From Pseudomonas monsensis (lineage in GTDB: Bacteria > Pseudomonadota > Gammaproteobacteria > Pseudomonadales > Pseudomonadaceae), in NCBI RefSeq assembly GCF_014268495.2, contig NZ_CP077087.1, positions 2,731,501 through 2,795,500 of the forward strand: a stretch of 64,000 nucleotides of DNA, written 5' to 3'. The notes under the pieces are model-generated. The model did no database searches. It worked only from the letters and a program-made list of their open reading frames with translations, and was not told the DNA's origin. A program made the position numbers and the translations under genes. Shown in pieces: positions 9,106 through 17,926 of this stretch; the first letter of the stretch is position 1, and the number at the start of each line of letters is the position of its first letter.

Positions 9106-9576
9106 ATGCCCAATCAGACCATCAAGACCCCCTGCGTCGGCCTCTGCTCCACTGTTTACGGTGATCTGGTGTGCCGTGGCTGCAAGCGTTTCCACCACGA
9201 AGTGATCAACTGGAATGGTTACGGGGAGGAGGAAAAGCGCGCGGTGTGGTTGCGTCTGGAGCAGTTGCTGTCACAAGTGATGGCGAGCAAGGTCGAGATC
9301 TTTGATCCGGCGCGCCTGCGCCAGCAGCTGGAACAGCGCAAGATCCGCTTCGTGCCGCATCAGTCGGAGTACTGCTGGGCGTATCAGCTGATTGCCCGAG
9401 GGGCCCGGGTGATCATTAATCTGGAGGCCTACGGGATGGTACTGCTGCCGGAGTTCCGCGACTGGAACCTGCCGGAACTGCGCGATGCCATTGATCGGGA
9501 ATTCTTCCTGCTGTCGGAAGCGCACTACCAGCGCTACATCGCCCCGGGCTTTTTGAAAGACGCCTTCGGCGCTTGA
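9106..9576 (+). CDS. DUF1289 domain-containing protein
   Basis: A 156-aa protein. The N-terminal ~55 residues are a DUF1289 domain with four cysteines in the pattern C-x3-C-x8-C-x2-C (TPCVGLCSTVYGDLVCRGC), probably binding a metal such as zinc. The C-terminal ~100 residues (EFRDWNLPELRDAIDREFF) are not a domain I recognise. The ATG at 9106 matches the usual MPNQTIKTPC start; the open frame begins slightly earlier at a GTG. No strong ribosome site is visible. Function is unknown. Confidence 0.82.
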   Translation: MPNQTIKTPCVGLCSTVYGDLVCRGCKRFHHEVINWNGYGEEEKRAVWLRLEQLLSQVMASKVEIFDPARLRQQLEQRKIRFVPHQSEYCWAYQLIARGARVIINLEAYGMVLLPEFRDWNLPELRDAIDREFFLLSEAHYQRYIAPGFLKDAFGA

Positions 9577-9578
9577 AA

Positions 9579-9659
9579 GCTTCGCGAGCAAGCTCGCTCC
9601 CACAATGATTTTGTGAACGACATCAATTCAATGTGGGAGCGAGCTTGCTCGCGAAGGGG
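9579..9659. repeat. REP inverted pair (REPIN), class GTGGGAGCGAGCTTGCTCGCGA
   Basis: Two facing copies of the Pseudomonas REP palindrome: TTCGCGAGCAAGCTCGCTCC on the left, its complement on the right, with a ~30-base spacer. It lies between convergent genes. Related pairs occur at 13554-13635 and 40393-40486. Confidence 0.92.
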
Positions 9660-9680
9660 CCGGTTCAGGCACCGCAATCC

Positions 9681-10544
9681 TTAGTGCTTCACCGTCAGCT
9701 CCACCAGATGATCCTCAACCTCCTGCGGCTTGAGCACCAGCACATCGCTTTCCAGTGCATCCAGCACCACTTCGGCGGTATTGCCGATCAGCGCCCCTGA
9801 CAACCCGGTGCGCGCCACGGTGCCGATGACCGTCACCGCCGCCTTCAGCTTGTGCGCCATGAACGGGATCAACACGTCCGCCGGACCTTCTTCGATGTGC
9901 AGATGCGCATCATCGACATCGAACTCCGCCTGAAACGCCCGGCATTGCTCGCGATAGCGCGCCTCGATGGTTTCACTCAACTGCATGGTCGTATCGGCCG
10001 CCGACAGCATCGGCGATGGGTGGGCGCTGATCACATGCAAATACCCCTTGGCCAGGCTGGCAATGTCGTAGCCGTGATCAATGATGGTGGTGTGCAGATG
10101 CCGGTGCTCGCCATCGGCATTGCCGACATCGACGGCCGCGAGGATCACCCGGTCTTTCCAGGAAGTGGAGGTTTTCACCAGCAACACCGGGGTCGGGCAG
10201 TGGCGCAACAGTTTCCAGTCCGCCGGGGTCAGCAGGGCTTTTTTCAGCGAGCTGTCGGGGAAATGCTGCTTGATCACCAGACCGCAGCCTTCGGCCTGCT
10301 GCACGTCGATGATGGTTTCGTGCAGGCTCTCGTTCCATGCCTGTTCGGTGGTGACGCTGTAGCCGTCCGCCAACAGCGCGGCCTTGAGCACGCTGAGCAT
10401 GCCGGCGTGGTCGTGCTTCTTGTCGCACACCAGCAGGTGCAGATGAGCCTGGGTCACGCCAGCGATCAACTTGGCGCGCTTGAGCGCCAGGCTTTCCGAA
10501 TGTTCGGGTTCGATGACCACCAGAATGCTGCGAATGGCTTGCAT
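9681..10544 (-). CDS. Universal stress protein, tandem UspA domains
   Basis: A 287-aa cytosolic stress protein of the UspE type with two UspA folds. The first begins IRSILVVIEPEHSES; the second ends with the nucleotide-binding motif G-x2-x-G...GALIGNTAEVVLDAL. The ATG at 10544 has GGAG about nine bases upstream. A perfect FNR/Anr-type site (TTGATGCATATCAA, 10614-10627) lies 76 bases before the start, so induction by low oxygen through Anr is likely. The frame happens to stay open far upstream, but that part is antisense to miaE. Family members support survival under anaerobic or energy stress. Confidence 0.9.
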   Translation of the reverse strand: MQAIRSILVVIEPEHSESLALKRAKLIAGVTQAHLHLLVCDKKHDHAGMLSVLKAALLADGYSVTTEQAWNESLHETIIDVQQAEGCGLVIKQHFPDSSLKKALLTPADWKLLRHCPTPVLLVKTSTSWKDRVILAAVDVGNADGEHRHLHTTIIDHGYDIASLAKGYLHVISAHPSPMLSAADTTMQLSETIEARYREQCRAFQAEFDVDDAHLHIEEGPADVLIPFMAHKLKAAVTVIGTVARTGLSGALIGNTAEVVLDALESDVLVLKPQEVEDHLVELTVKH

Positions 10545-10613
10545 GAGCGGAGTCTCCAGCAAAGAAAAGGCACGGCGTTGCACAACTATAGTTGCTGCCC
10601 GAACGTCCGTGAC

Positions 10614-10627
10614 TTGATGCATATCAA
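10614..10627 (-). promoter_or_regulatory. FNR/Anr-type binding site for the universal stress protein
   Basis: TTGATGCATATCAA is a perfect match to the TTGAT-N4-ATCAA consensus of Anr, the oxygen-sensing FNR homologue of Pseudomonas. A class II site centred at -41.5 would put the transcript start near 10579, inside the 69-base leader of the stress gene. Confidence 0.8.
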
Positions 10628-10703
10628 CACCCGCCACTGGTGGTCTGCGGACAGGCCGGTATAATCGGCGGCCTTCGCTCGAACACCTTTTACCGTGAGC
10701 CCC

Positions 10704-11312
10704 ATGATCCTTCCCGAAATCCACGAATTCCTTGGCTGCCGCACGCCCGACGCCTGGGTTCAGGCCGCACTGGCCGATCAGGAAACCCTGCTGATCGACC
10801 ACAAGAACTGCGAGTTCAAGGCTGCCAGCACCGCGCTGAGCCTGATTGCCAAGTACCATTCCCACGTCGACCTGATCAACATGATGTCGCGCCTGGCCCG
10901 GGAAGAACTGGTGCACCACGAACAAGTCATGCGCATCATGAAGCGCCGCAAGATCGAACTGCGTCAGCTGCATGCCGGGCGTTACGCTTCGGGCCTGCGC
11001 AAAGTGGTGCGCAGCCACGAACCGGTGAAACTGGTCGACACACTGGTGGTCGGGGCCTTTATCGAAGCGCGCAGTTGCGAGCGGTTCGAAGCACTGGTAC
11101 CACATTTGGACGAAGAACTCGGCAAGTTCTACTTTGGCCTGCTGAAAAGCGAGGCGCGGCACTTTCAGGGTTACCTGAAACTGGCTTACCAGTATGGCGA
11201 CGCGAAGGACATCGCCCAGGTGATCGAGAAGGTTCGCGCTGCCGAGCAGGAACTGATCGAGTCGCCCGATGAAGAATTCCGTTTTCACAGTGGCGTACCG
11301 GCCGCGGCCTAA
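10704..11312 (+). CDS. miaE: tRNA-(ms2io6A)-hydroxylase MiaE
   Basis: A non-heme di-iron monooxygenase that hydroxylates the isopentenyl side chain of ms2i6A37 in tRNA. At 202 aa it has the family length. It shows the typical start LPEIHEFLGCRTPDAW and the iron-ligand segments CEFKAASTAL, REELVHHEQVM and EARSCERFEALV. The frame also contains a GTG at 10695; the ATG at 10704 gives the usual MiaE N-terminus, but neither has a strong ribosome site. It is divergent from the universal stress gene. Confidence 0.93.
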   Translation: MILPEIHEFLGCRTPDAWVQAALADQETLLIDHKNCEFKAASTALSLIAKYHSHVDLINMMSRLAREELVHHEQVMRIMKRRKIELRQLHAGRYASGLRKVVRSHEPVKLVDTLVVGAFIEARSCERFEALVPHLDEELGKFYFGLLKSEARHFQGYLKLAYQYGDAKDIAQVIEKVRAAEQELIESPDEEFRFHSGVPAAA

Positions 11313-11400
11313 GATCAAAAGATCGCAGCCTGCGGCAGCGCTTACAGGGCATAGCATGTCAACGTCAGGAGCTGCCGAAGGCTGCGATCCTTGCTCTTGA
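11311..11400. repeat. GATCGC-type palindromic intergenic repeat
   Basis: GATCAAAAGATCGCAGCC..GCGGCAGC on the left pairs with GCTGCCGAAGGCTGCGATCC on the right. This is the second copy of the family also seen at 4167-4222, 30158-30234 and 54645-54707. Confidence 0.75.
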
Positions 11401-11435
11401 TTGTAAAAAACTCTTAAGAGTATGAAACATCACCG

Positions 11436-11461
11436 AAAACCGGCCCCCATGGCCGGTTTTT
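11436..11461 (+). terminator. Intrinsic terminator after miaE
   Basis: Stem AAAACCGGCC with GGCCGGTTTT, a short loop and a T-run, located between miaE and the following two-component operon. Confidence 0.78.
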
Positions 11462-11539
11462 GCTGCCTGAAACAAACGTCCTGCCCGCGATTGCCGCCAT
11501 AATGTCGCCCACTTCACACAAGGGTGGCAGACGGGCGTT

Positions 11540-12247
11540 ATGGATAACCTGGGTTTTGGCAAAGTCCTGCTGGTGGAAGACGATGAGCGTCTGGCCACGC
11601 TGATCGCACACTTCCTCGAACAACACGGTTACGAGGCGCGCGCGGTGCATCGCGGCGACCTGGCAGTGGCGGCCTTTCTCGAATTCAAACCGAAAGTGGT
11701 GGTGCTCGACCTGATGCTGCCGGGGCAGAGCGGTCTGCACGTGTGCCGCGAGATCCGCAGCGTGTCGGACACGCCGATCGTCATCCTGACGGCCAAGGAG
11801 GATGACCTCGACCATATTCTCGGTCTCGAATCCGGTGCCGACGATTACGTGATCAAACCGATCAAGCCACCGGTGTTGCTGGCCCGCCTGCGCGCATTGC
11901 AACGGCGACAAGTGCCGGACAGCAACGTGGTCAGCTTCATGGAGTTCGGCCAGTTGAGCATCGACCGCAGTTGCCGCGAAGTGCGTCTGGCCGCCGAGGT
12001 CATCGAAATGACCACGATGGAGTTCGAGCTGCTGTGGTTGCTGGCCAGCGCGGCGGGCAAGATCCTTTCGCGCGATGACATTCTCAACCGTATGCGCGGC
12101 ATCGCCTTCGATGGCCTGAACCGCAGCGTCGACGTGTACATCAGCAAGTTGCGCAACAAACTCAAGGACAACCCCCGCGAGCCGGTGTGTATCAAGACCG
12201 TGTGGGGCAAGGGCTATCTGTTCAATCCGTTTGCGTGGGAGCTGTAG
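11540..12247 (+). CDS. rstA: OmpR-family response regulator, RstA-like
   Basis: A 235-aa cytosolic transcription factor. The receiver domain (residues 8-120) has the acidic pair D14/D15 and the phospho-acceptor D57 in VVVLDLMLPG. A winged-helix DNA-binding domain follows (MEFELLWLLASAAGKILS, NRSVDVYISKLRNKL, GKGYLF). The overall sequence, including GIAFDGLNRSVDVYIS and a C-terminus ending AWEL, recalls E. coli RstA. It is directly followed, without a gap, by its kinase gene. The stimulus is unknown. Confidence 0.88.
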   Translation: MDNLGFGKVLLVEDDERLATLIAHFLEQHGYEARAVHRGDLAVAAFLEFKPKVVVLDLMLPGQSGLHVCREIRSVSDTPIVILTAKEDDLDHILGLESGADDYVIKPIKPPVLLARLRALQRRQVPDSNVVSFMEFGQLSIDRSCREVRLAAEVIEMTTMEFELLWLLASAAGKILSRDDILNRMRGIAFDGLNRSVDVYISKLRNKLKDNPREPVCIKTVWGKGYLFNPFAWEL

Positions 12248-13534
12248 ATGCTGCGGTTATTTCTCGGGCTGTTTCTGGTGATGACAATAGGTCTGGTGCT
12301 GGCCCTGCAAACGGTCGAGCGCACTTTTGATGCCTTGCTCGATTATCAGATGCAGGACTACAACCGTGAGGCCGTGCGCGGCCAGGCCTGGACTTTGGGC
12401 CAGCAGCTGCGCGACCTCGACAGACCGGCCCGGGAACAACAGCTGGAAACGATCCGACCGCATTACGGTTTGGGGCTGACGCTGGTCGACGCCTCTGAAC
12501 TGGCTCTGAGCAACGAGGAAAAAGCCGAGCTGGCCAAAGGGCTGCTGGTGATCCGCGACAAGTACAACCAGTACATTTCTGCGATTGACGAGGGGCCGCA
12601 GTTGCTCAGCATCCGCTTGCCGGCCGAGCCGAGCCTGATGCCGTTCTACATCGCCAGTGCCTACCTGATGATTGCCGTGTTGATCGGCATCGTCCTGTTT
12701 TTCTGGGTGCGCCCGCACTGGCGCGATCTGGAAAAACTGCGCCTGGCCGCCGAGCGTTTCGGCGATAACGATCTGTCGGTGCGCATCCAGTTGTCGAAGC
12801 GTTCGAACATCCGTGATCTGGCCGAACACTTCAACCTGATGGCGGCGCGCATTGAAGGGCTGATTGCCAATCAGCGGGAACTGACCAACGCCGTGTCCCA
12901 CGAGTTGCGCACGCCGATTGCGCGGCTGTCGTTTGAACTCGACCAGCTTAAGCAACAGCCGGACGCCAGCCAGAACCGCGAGCTGATTGCCGACATGTAC
13001 GCCGACCTGGGCGAACTGGAAGAAATGGTCTCCGAATTGCTCACCTACGCCAGTCTCGAGCGTGGTGCCACGGTGATCAAGCGCGAGAACATCCAGGCGG
13101 CCAACTGGCTCGATAGTGTGGTCGGCAGTGTGGCGCTGGAGGCGGAAGCGGCGGGGGTGCAGTTGCTGATTGGCGATTGCCGGCTCGACACGGTGCGTAT
13201 CGAACCTCGCTTCATGGCGCGGGCGGTGATCAATCTGCTGCGCAACGCGATTCGCTATGCCGAGCAGCGGGTGGAGGTGTCGCTGGTGCGCCATGGCGAC
13301 TACTACGAAGTGCGGGTCAACGACGACGGGCCGGGCGTGCCGGTGGACGGCCGGGAGAAGATCTTTGAACCGTTTTCGCGGCTGGACGCGAGCCGGGATC
13401 GCCGTACCGGCGGTTTCGGTCTGGGGCTGGCGTTGGTGCGGCGGGTTTCGCAGTCCCATGGCGGGCAGGTTGAGGTCGGGGATTCGGCTTGGGGCGGGGC
13501 GTCGTTTCGCATGACCTGGGCGCATCTGGATTGA
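12248..13534 (+). CDS. rstB: Sensor histidine kinase, RstB-like
   Basis: A 428-aa inner-membrane kinase. Membrane segment 1 covers residues 3-20, a periplasmic loop of ~110 aa follows, and membrane segment 2 covers ~135-153. A HAMP region begins RPHWRDLEKLRLAAERFGDNDL; the phospho-acceptor is H218 in NAVSHELRTP; the ATP-binding domain has VNDDGPGVP and GGFGLGLALV. The HAMP start and the G1/G2 boxes closely resemble E. coli RstB. Its start follows the stop of rstA immediately, so both are on one transcript. Confidence 0.88.
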   Translation: MLRLFLGLFLVMTIGLVLALQTVERTFDALLDYQMQDYNREAVRGQAWTLGQQLRDLDRPAREQQLETIRPHYGLGLTLVDASELALSNEEKAELAKGLLVIRDKYNQYISAIDEGPQLLSIRLPAEPSLMPFYIASAYLMIAVLIGIVLFFWVRPHWRDLEKLRLAAERFGDNDLSVRIQLSKRSNIRDLAEHFNLMAARIEGLIANQRELTNAVSHELRTPIARLSFELDQLKQQPDASQNRELIADMYADLGELEEMVSELLTYASLERGATVIKRENIQAANWLDSVVGSVALEAEAAGVQLLIGDCRLDTVRIEPRFMARAVINLLRNAIRYAEQRVEVSLVRHGDYYEVRVNDDGPGVPVDGREKIFEPFSRLDASRDRRTGGFGLGLALVRRVSQSHGGQVEVGDSAWGGASFRMTWAHLD

Positions 13535-13553
13535 ATGCGTTGCTCTGTGCCGC

Positions 13554-13635
13554 CCCCTTCGCGAGCAAGCTCGCTCCCACATTGGATTTGTGAACGCCAG
13601 AGATCATTGTGGGAGCGAGCTTGCTCGCGAAGGGG
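13554..13635. repeat. REP inverted pair (REPIN)
   Basis: Facing copies of the GTGGGAGCGAGCTTGCTCGCGAAGG palindrome flank a ~30-base spacer, downstream of rstB. Same class as 9579-9659 and 40393-40486. Confidence 0.92.
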
Positions 13636-13669
13636 TCAGTCCAATCGGCATTTTTGCTACTGACCCACC

Positions 13670-13698
13670 GCCATCGCGAGCAGGCTCACTCCTACAGG
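13670..13698. repeat. Single REP, GCGAGCAGGCTCACTCCTAC class
   Basis: A lone copy of the second REP class (CATCGCGAGCAGGCTCACTCC), also found as inverted pairs at 59535-59602 and 62791-62864. It lies 35 bases after the neighbouring REPIN. Confidence 0.8.
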
Positions 13699-13719
13699 GG
13701 GGAGTCTGGAGTTACGCGG

Positions 13720-14208
13720 TCAGCGGGTCAAACCGAGGCGTTCATGCCATTGGGCGATGGATTCTTCGGGGTAGACGTCGAACTGTTTGTCTTTCGCTGT
13801 AACGTCGATTTCCACCCACGGTGCTTTCGAGCCGAGCATCAGATGCGTATGTTCCGGGGGCACCGGCAACGGCGTGTCGATGGCCGAGGCAAACGGGTGG
13901 ATCAGTTCCGGCCATTCCGGGCTGAACAGCCACAAGCCGCTGCCGCACAGTGAACAGAAATGTCGTTCGGCGCTGCTGCGATGGGCGCGCTGGTCGCCTT
14001 CGTCTTTCATCTTCGCGTGGTAAATGCTGATGTGTTTGCGCCCGCGCACCTTGAGGCTGGTCGCGTCGCCGCCAAGGTTGATCGCATAACCGCCACCGCC
14101 CTGAGTCTTGCGACAGATCGAGCAGTAGCAGCGTTGATAAGGGTAGGGATGGGCGCTGGTGAGACTGAACGTGACCTCGCCACAATGGCAGGAGCCTTCG
14201 AGTTGCAT
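13720..14208 (-). CDS. GFA-family (glutathione-dependent formaldehyde-activating type) protein
   Basis: A 162-aa protein of the Gfa/CENP-V zinc-binding fold. The cysteine ligands are in GSCHCGEV (N-terminus), CYCSICRKTQG and FCSLCGSGLW. The family name comes from S-(hydroxymethyl)glutathione synthase, but most relatives have no proven activity. The ATG at 14208 has GGGAGAG eight bases before it. It is divergent from glsA with 138 bases between starts. Confidence 0.87.
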   Translation of the reverse strand: MQLEGSCHCGEVTFSLTSAHPYPYQRCYCSICRKTQGGGGYAINLGGDATSLKVRGRKHISIYHAKMKDEGDQRAHRSSAERHFCSLCGSGLWLFSPEWPELIHPFASAIDTPLPVPPEHTHLMLGSKAPWVEIDVTAKDKQFDVYPEESIAQWHERLGLTR

Positions 14209-14346
14209 GGTTGCTCTCCCGTTTTTGAATGTGCGGTTGAGCCTAGAACATTCAGTGCGATGGCGGTCGGTGTGATTCGACGGGCGGGCGCAGCGTCTAG
14301 CCCCAGTGTCCCCGCAATCCCATGGGGCGAGACTTCGGAACCCGGC

Positions 14347-15255
14347 ATGCAAGCGCTGTTGAACGAGATCCTTGACGCTGTCCGGCCCCTGATCGGGCAG
14401 GGCAAGGTGGCTGACTATATTCCTGCCCTCGGCACCGTGCCGGCCAATCAACTGGGCATTGCCGTGTATGGCAACGACGGCGAGATGTATTACGCCGGCG
14501 ACGCCGAGACGCCGTTCTCGGTGCAGAGTATTTCCAAGGTGTTCAGCCTGGTGCAGGCGATCGAGCATTCCGGCGAGGCGATCTGGGAGCGGCTGGGTCA
14601 CGAACCGTCCGGCCAGCCGTTCAATTCCCTGGTGCAACTGGAGTTCGAACGCGGTCGGCCGCGTAACCCGTTCATCAACGCCGGTGCGCTGGTGATCTGC
14701 GACATCAATCAGTCGCGCTTCGCTGCGCCGACCCTGTCGATGCGCGATTTTGTCCGGCGCCTGTCGGGCAATCCGCAAATCATGATCGACGGCAAAGTCG
14801 CCGATTCCGAATACCAGCACCGTGCGCGCAACGCGGCGATGGCGTATTTGATGCAATCGTTCGGCAACTTCCACAACGACGTCGAAGCGGTGCTGCGCAG
14901 CTACTTCAGCCATTGCGCGCTGCGTATGAGCTGCATTGATCTGGCCCGGGCGTTCTGCTTCCTGGCCAACGACGGGTTCTGCAAGCACAGCGGCGAACAG
15001 ATCCTCAGTCGGCGCCAGACCCAGCAGGTCAACTCGATCATGGCCACCAGCGGTTTGTACGACGAAGCCGGCAACTTCGCCTATCGCGTCGGTTTGCCGG
15101 GCAAGAGCGGGGTGGGCGGCGGGATCGTCGCGGTGGTGCCGGGGCAGTTCACGGTGTGCGTGTGGTCACCGGAGTTGAATGCAGCCGGCAACTCGCTGGC
15201 AGGGATGGCGGCACTGGAGATGCTCAGCTCAAGAATTGGCTGGTCGGTGTTCTGA
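14347..15255 (+). CDS. glsA: Glutaminase
   Basis: Cytosolic serine-dependent beta-lactamase-fold enzyme hydrolysing glutamine to glutamate and ammonia. At 302 aa it has the standard length. The catalytic S-x2-K is in FSVQSISKVFS, and the family blocks FINAGALVICDI and SGVGGGIVAVVPG are intact. The ATG at 14347 gives the normal short N-terminus (MQALLNEILDAV); the frame stays open upstream but opposite the GFA gene. Monocistronic in appearance. Confidence 0.94.
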   Translation: MQALLNEILDAVRPLIGQGKVADYIPALGTVPANQLGIAVYGNDGEMYYAGDAETPFSVQSISKVFSLVQAIEHSGEAIWERLGHEPSGQPFNSLVQLEFERGRPRNPFINAGALVICDINQSRFAAPTLSMRDFVRRLSGNPQIMIDGKVADSEYQHRARNAAMAYLMQSFGNFHNDVEAVLRSYFSHCALRMSCIDLARAFCFLANDGFCKHSGEQILSRRQTQQVNSIMATSGLYDEAGNFAYRVGLPGKSGVGGGIVAVVPGQFTVCVWSPELNAAGNSLAGMAALEMLSSRIGWSVF

Positions 15256-15281
15256 TCCGATCACACAAACACCACAAACCC

Positions 15282-15392
15282 TGTGGGAGCTGCTTGTCAG
15301 CGATGAGGCCGGGAGATCCAGAATCAATGTCGCCTGAACCACCGCCATCGCGGCGATGCGGCGCCCCGACAAGCGAGCTCCCTCAAGTTTCT
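15282..15392. repeat. Degenerate REP-type inverted pair
   Basis: CTGTGGGAGCTGCTTGTCAGCGATG on the left faces a diverged complement ending CCGACAAGCGAGCTCCC on the right. It resembles the other REPINs of the window but is mutated. The gap between glsA and the next gene contains nothing else of note. Confidence 0.65.
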
Positions 15393-15469
15393 TTAGTGTG
15401 TGAAGAGATGTATTTCATCGAATAATCCGCTACATTTTCCGGCCGCTCTCTGCATGGTGAATCCGCTTC

Positions 15470-16972
15470 ATGTCTCTCGCGCTCGAACGTCTGGTCGCTG
15501 GCACCCCGATTCCTTTCGCTGGTAACCGCGTCACCGTGGTCAGCCCCGAACTGGCGGAGCGCTTTCGACCCGGCGATCACCTGCTGGTGGAGCAGGTGAG
15601 TGGCGAGCTGTTACTGATTCCCGTGGCTGACCAACAAGCCGCCGCGGTGGCGATCGAGCGTGCGGCTGCGGCGTTTGCCGCGCTGTCGGCGGTGTCCGAC
15701 GAAGCGATCAGTCAGTTTTTCGATCTGTTCGCGCAGCGTCTGGAAACCCCGCAATGCTGGGCGCAGATCGAATCCGCCAACCGTGCCGACATCGAACGGG
15801 CCAGGGCGCGCGGACGTTCCACCACACGCTTGCTGGCCGATGAGCGCATGCGTCGCGACATGATCGCTGGCCTGCGTGCCTGGCGCGATGCCGCACCTAC
15901 CCGGGGCAAAGTCATCAGCAGCGTTGAACACGACGGCTGGAAGGTCGAGCAAGTGGTTTCGCCGTTGGGCATCGTCGCGTTTGTCTTTGAAGGCCGGCCG
16001 AACGTATTCGCCGACGCCGCCGGTGTCTTGCGCACTGGCAACACCGCCGTGCTGCGCATTGGCAGCGATGCGTTGGGCACCGCGCAAGCCATCGTCACTC
16101 ATGCGTTGAACCCGGCACTGTCCGATGCCGGTCTGCCGGCTGGTGCGGTGTCGTTGGTGGAAAGTGTCAATCATGCCGCCGGTTGGGCGATGTTCGCTGA
16201 CCGGCGTTTGTCGCTGGCCGTCGCGCGTGGTTCGGGTCGTGCGGTCAGTCAACTGGGCAGCATCGCCCAGCAGGCCGGCACCGCCGTCAGCCTGCACGGC
16301 ACCGGTGGCGCGTGGCTGGTGGCCGACCGTGAAGCTGACGCCGGGCGTTTTGCGGCGGTGGTGCGCAACTCGCTGGATCGCAAAGTGTGTAACACCCTGA
16401 ACGTGTGCCTGATTCAACGTGAACGTGCCGCTGAACTGGTGCCGCTGTTCCTCGATGCACTGAAGCAGGCGGGCACCGCGCGCGGGCAGGGCTGCAAATT
16501 GCACATCGTCGAAGGCAGCGAAGCTTGCTTGCCAGGCGAATGGCAGAACGCGACGGTCGAGGTCTATCGCGCCGAAGGTTTGCAGACCGAAGCACTGGCC
16601 GAACCGCTGGCGGAAGCCGAGTTGGGCCGCGAGTGGGAGTGGGAAGAAACCCCGGAAGTCAGCTTGATGATCGTCGACGATCTGGATCAGGCGATTGATC
16701 TGTTCAACCGCTACAGTCCGCAGTTCACCGTGTCGCTGATCAGTGAGGATGCGCTGGCTCAAGAGCGGTTTTACAACGCGGTCAACGCGCCTTTCGTAGG
16801 CAACGGCATTACCCGTTGGGTGGATGGGCAGTACGCGTTGAACAAGCCGGAGCTGGGCCTTTCGAACTGGGAGAGCGGCCGGTTGTTTGCCCGCAGTGCG
16901 ATTTTGTCTGGCGATGGTGTGTTCACCGTACGTAGCCGCATGAGCCAGACCGACCTCGATGTGAAGCGCTAA
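15470..16972 (+). CDS. ProA-like aldehyde dehydrogenase family protein
   Basis: A 500-aa NAD(P)-dependent dehydrogenase related to glutamate-5-semialdehyde dehydrogenase but longer than ProA (~420 aa). EGRPNVFADAAGVLRTGN parallels ProA's SRPNV block, and the catalytic cysteine is in RKVCNTLNVCLI. About 95 extra N-terminal residues precede the ProA-like core. No proB or other proline gene lies nearby, so this is probably a paralogue with its own substrate. The start ATG at 15470 lacks a strong ribosome site. Confidence 0.8.
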   Translation: MSLALERLVAGTPIPFAGNRVTVVSPELAERFRPGDHLLVEQVSGELLLIPVADQQAAAVAIERAAAAFAALSAVSDEAISQFFDLFAQRLETPQCWAQIESANRADIERARARGRSTTRLLADERMRRDMIAGLRAWRDAAPTRGKVISSVEHDGWKVEQVVSPLGIVAFVFEGRPNVFADAAGVLRTGNTAVLRIGSDALGTAQAIVTHALNPALSDAGLPAGAVSLVESVNHAAGWAMFADRRLSLAVARGSGRAVSQLGSIAQQAGTAVSLHGTGGAWLVADREADAGRFAAVVRNSLDRKVCNTLNVCLIQRERAAELVPLFLDALKQAGTARGQGCKLHIVEGSEACLPGEWQNATVEVYRAEGLQTEALAEPLAEAELGREWEWEETPEVSLMIVDDLDQAIDLFNRYSPQFTVSLISEDALAQERFYNAVNAPFVGNGITRWVDGQYALNKPELGLSNWESGRLFARSAILSGDGVFTVRSRMSQTDLDVKR

Positions 16973-17018
16973 AAACACTTGTGGCGAGGGATCTCCCTCG
17001 CCACAGGGGTGTTTTTTT
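16973..17018. terminator. Bidirectional terminator between the dehydrogenase and carbonic anhydrase genes
   Basis: Stem TGTGGCGAGGGA with TCCCTCGCCACA, extended by AACAC/GTGTT, flanked by an A-run and a seven-T run. It separates two convergent genes and can serve both. Confidence 0.88.
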
Positions 17019-17677
17019 CAGGCAGCGTGGGTGGCTTGAGCGTGCACCGCGCAAGTCGCTGGTTGCTCGGCCAGCGGCACGAAGGTGCGACGATCCGAGG
17101 ACAGCGCATCAATCGAGCCTGTCTCGATGTCGTACACCCAGCCATGCAGATTCAACAGGCCTTTCTCCTGGGCCAGACGCACGCTCGGGTGGGTCTGGAT
17201 ATTCGCCAGTTGCGCGATCACGTTCTCGCGCACCATCGAACTCAACTTCGCCGCGTCGTTGGCATGGGGCCGTGCTTCGTTGACCACTTTGGCCGACTCG
17301 GCATGCTGCAGCCAGCCGCTCACAGCGGGCAGGTGATCCATGCATTTGCACTGGGCAATCGCGGTCATTGCACCGCAGTCCGAATGTCCGCAGATCACAA
17401 TGTCCGTCACACCCAGCACCGCCACCGCATACTCCACCGTCGCCGACACCCCGCCCGGATGCGGGCTGTAGGACGGTACGATATTGCCGGCATTGCGGAT
17501 CACGAACAGCTCGCCAGGTTCTTGTTGGGTCAGCAGTTCCGGCACGACACGACTGTCGGAACAAGTGATGAACAATGTGCCCGGCTGTTGCGTGGTCGCC
17601 AGGTGTTTGAACAGTTCGGTACGTTGCGGGAACGCTTCGTTCTGGAATTTCAGGAAACCATCAATCAGGTTTTTCAT
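17018..17677 (-). CDS. cynT: Beta-carbonic anhydrase of the cyanate cluster
   Basis: Zinc enzyme of 219 aa interconverting CO2 and bicarbonate in the cytosol. Zinc ligands C39, H97 and C100 and the D41-R43 dyad are visible in FITCSDSRVV and VICGHSDCGAM. In cyanate degradation it regenerates the bicarbonate that cyanase needs. It is the last gene of a three-gene minus-strand set with cynS and a DUF2790 gene, divergent from cynR, which supports the name cynT over a housekeeping anhydrase. Confidence 0.92.
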   Translation of the reverse strand: MKNLIDGFLKFQNEAFPQRTELFKHLATTQQPGTLFITCSDSRVVPELLTQQEPGELFVIRNAGNIVPSYSPHPGGVSATVEYAVAVLGVTDIVICGHSDCGAMTAIAQCKCMDHLPAVSGWLQHAESAKVVNEARPHANDAAKLSSMVRENVIAQLANIQTHPSVRLAQEKGLLNLHGWVYDIETGSIDALSSDRRTFVPLAEQPATCAVHAQATHAA

Positions 17678-17689
17678 GGTGTTGTCCTC

Positions 17690-17926
17690 TTAGTTCGAGC
17701 AACCGCTGCCGAATTCGCTGTATTGAAGAATGTGTTTGCCGCCGTTGCTGTCCAGATACGTCATCTCTACCGGCACCACACCACAAACGTCGGCAACCGG
17801 GGTAATGCTCAGCACCTGGGCGATGTCCAGTGGCATGCCGTAGCGGTAGGCGACAACTTCGTCAGCGGCAAATGCCTGGGCGGACAGGCCGCCGATCAGG
17901 GCCAGGGTCAACAGGATTTTTTGCAT
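17690..17926 (-). CDS. DUF2790 small secreted protein
   Basis: A 78-aa protein with a signal peptide (MQKILLTLALIGGLSAQAFA, cleavage after AFA). The ~58-residue mature domain contains VCGVVPVEMTYLDSNGG, the DUF2790 pattern common in pseudomonads. Two cysteines could form a disulfide. It sits between cynS and cynT with short gaps (80 and 12 bases), so it is probably co-transcribed with the cyanate genes, but no role in cyanate metabolism is known to me. Confidence 0.85.
   Translation of the reverse strand: MQKILLTLALIGGLSAQAFAADEVVAYRYGMPLDIAQVLSITPVADVCGVVPVEMTYLDSNGGKHILQYSEFGSGCSN

Noticed and set aside
10545..11357. Upstream extension of the universal stress gene to 558 codons
   Set aside because: The extra part is antisense to miaE, has no ribosome site and no recognisable sequence; the family start is at 10544.
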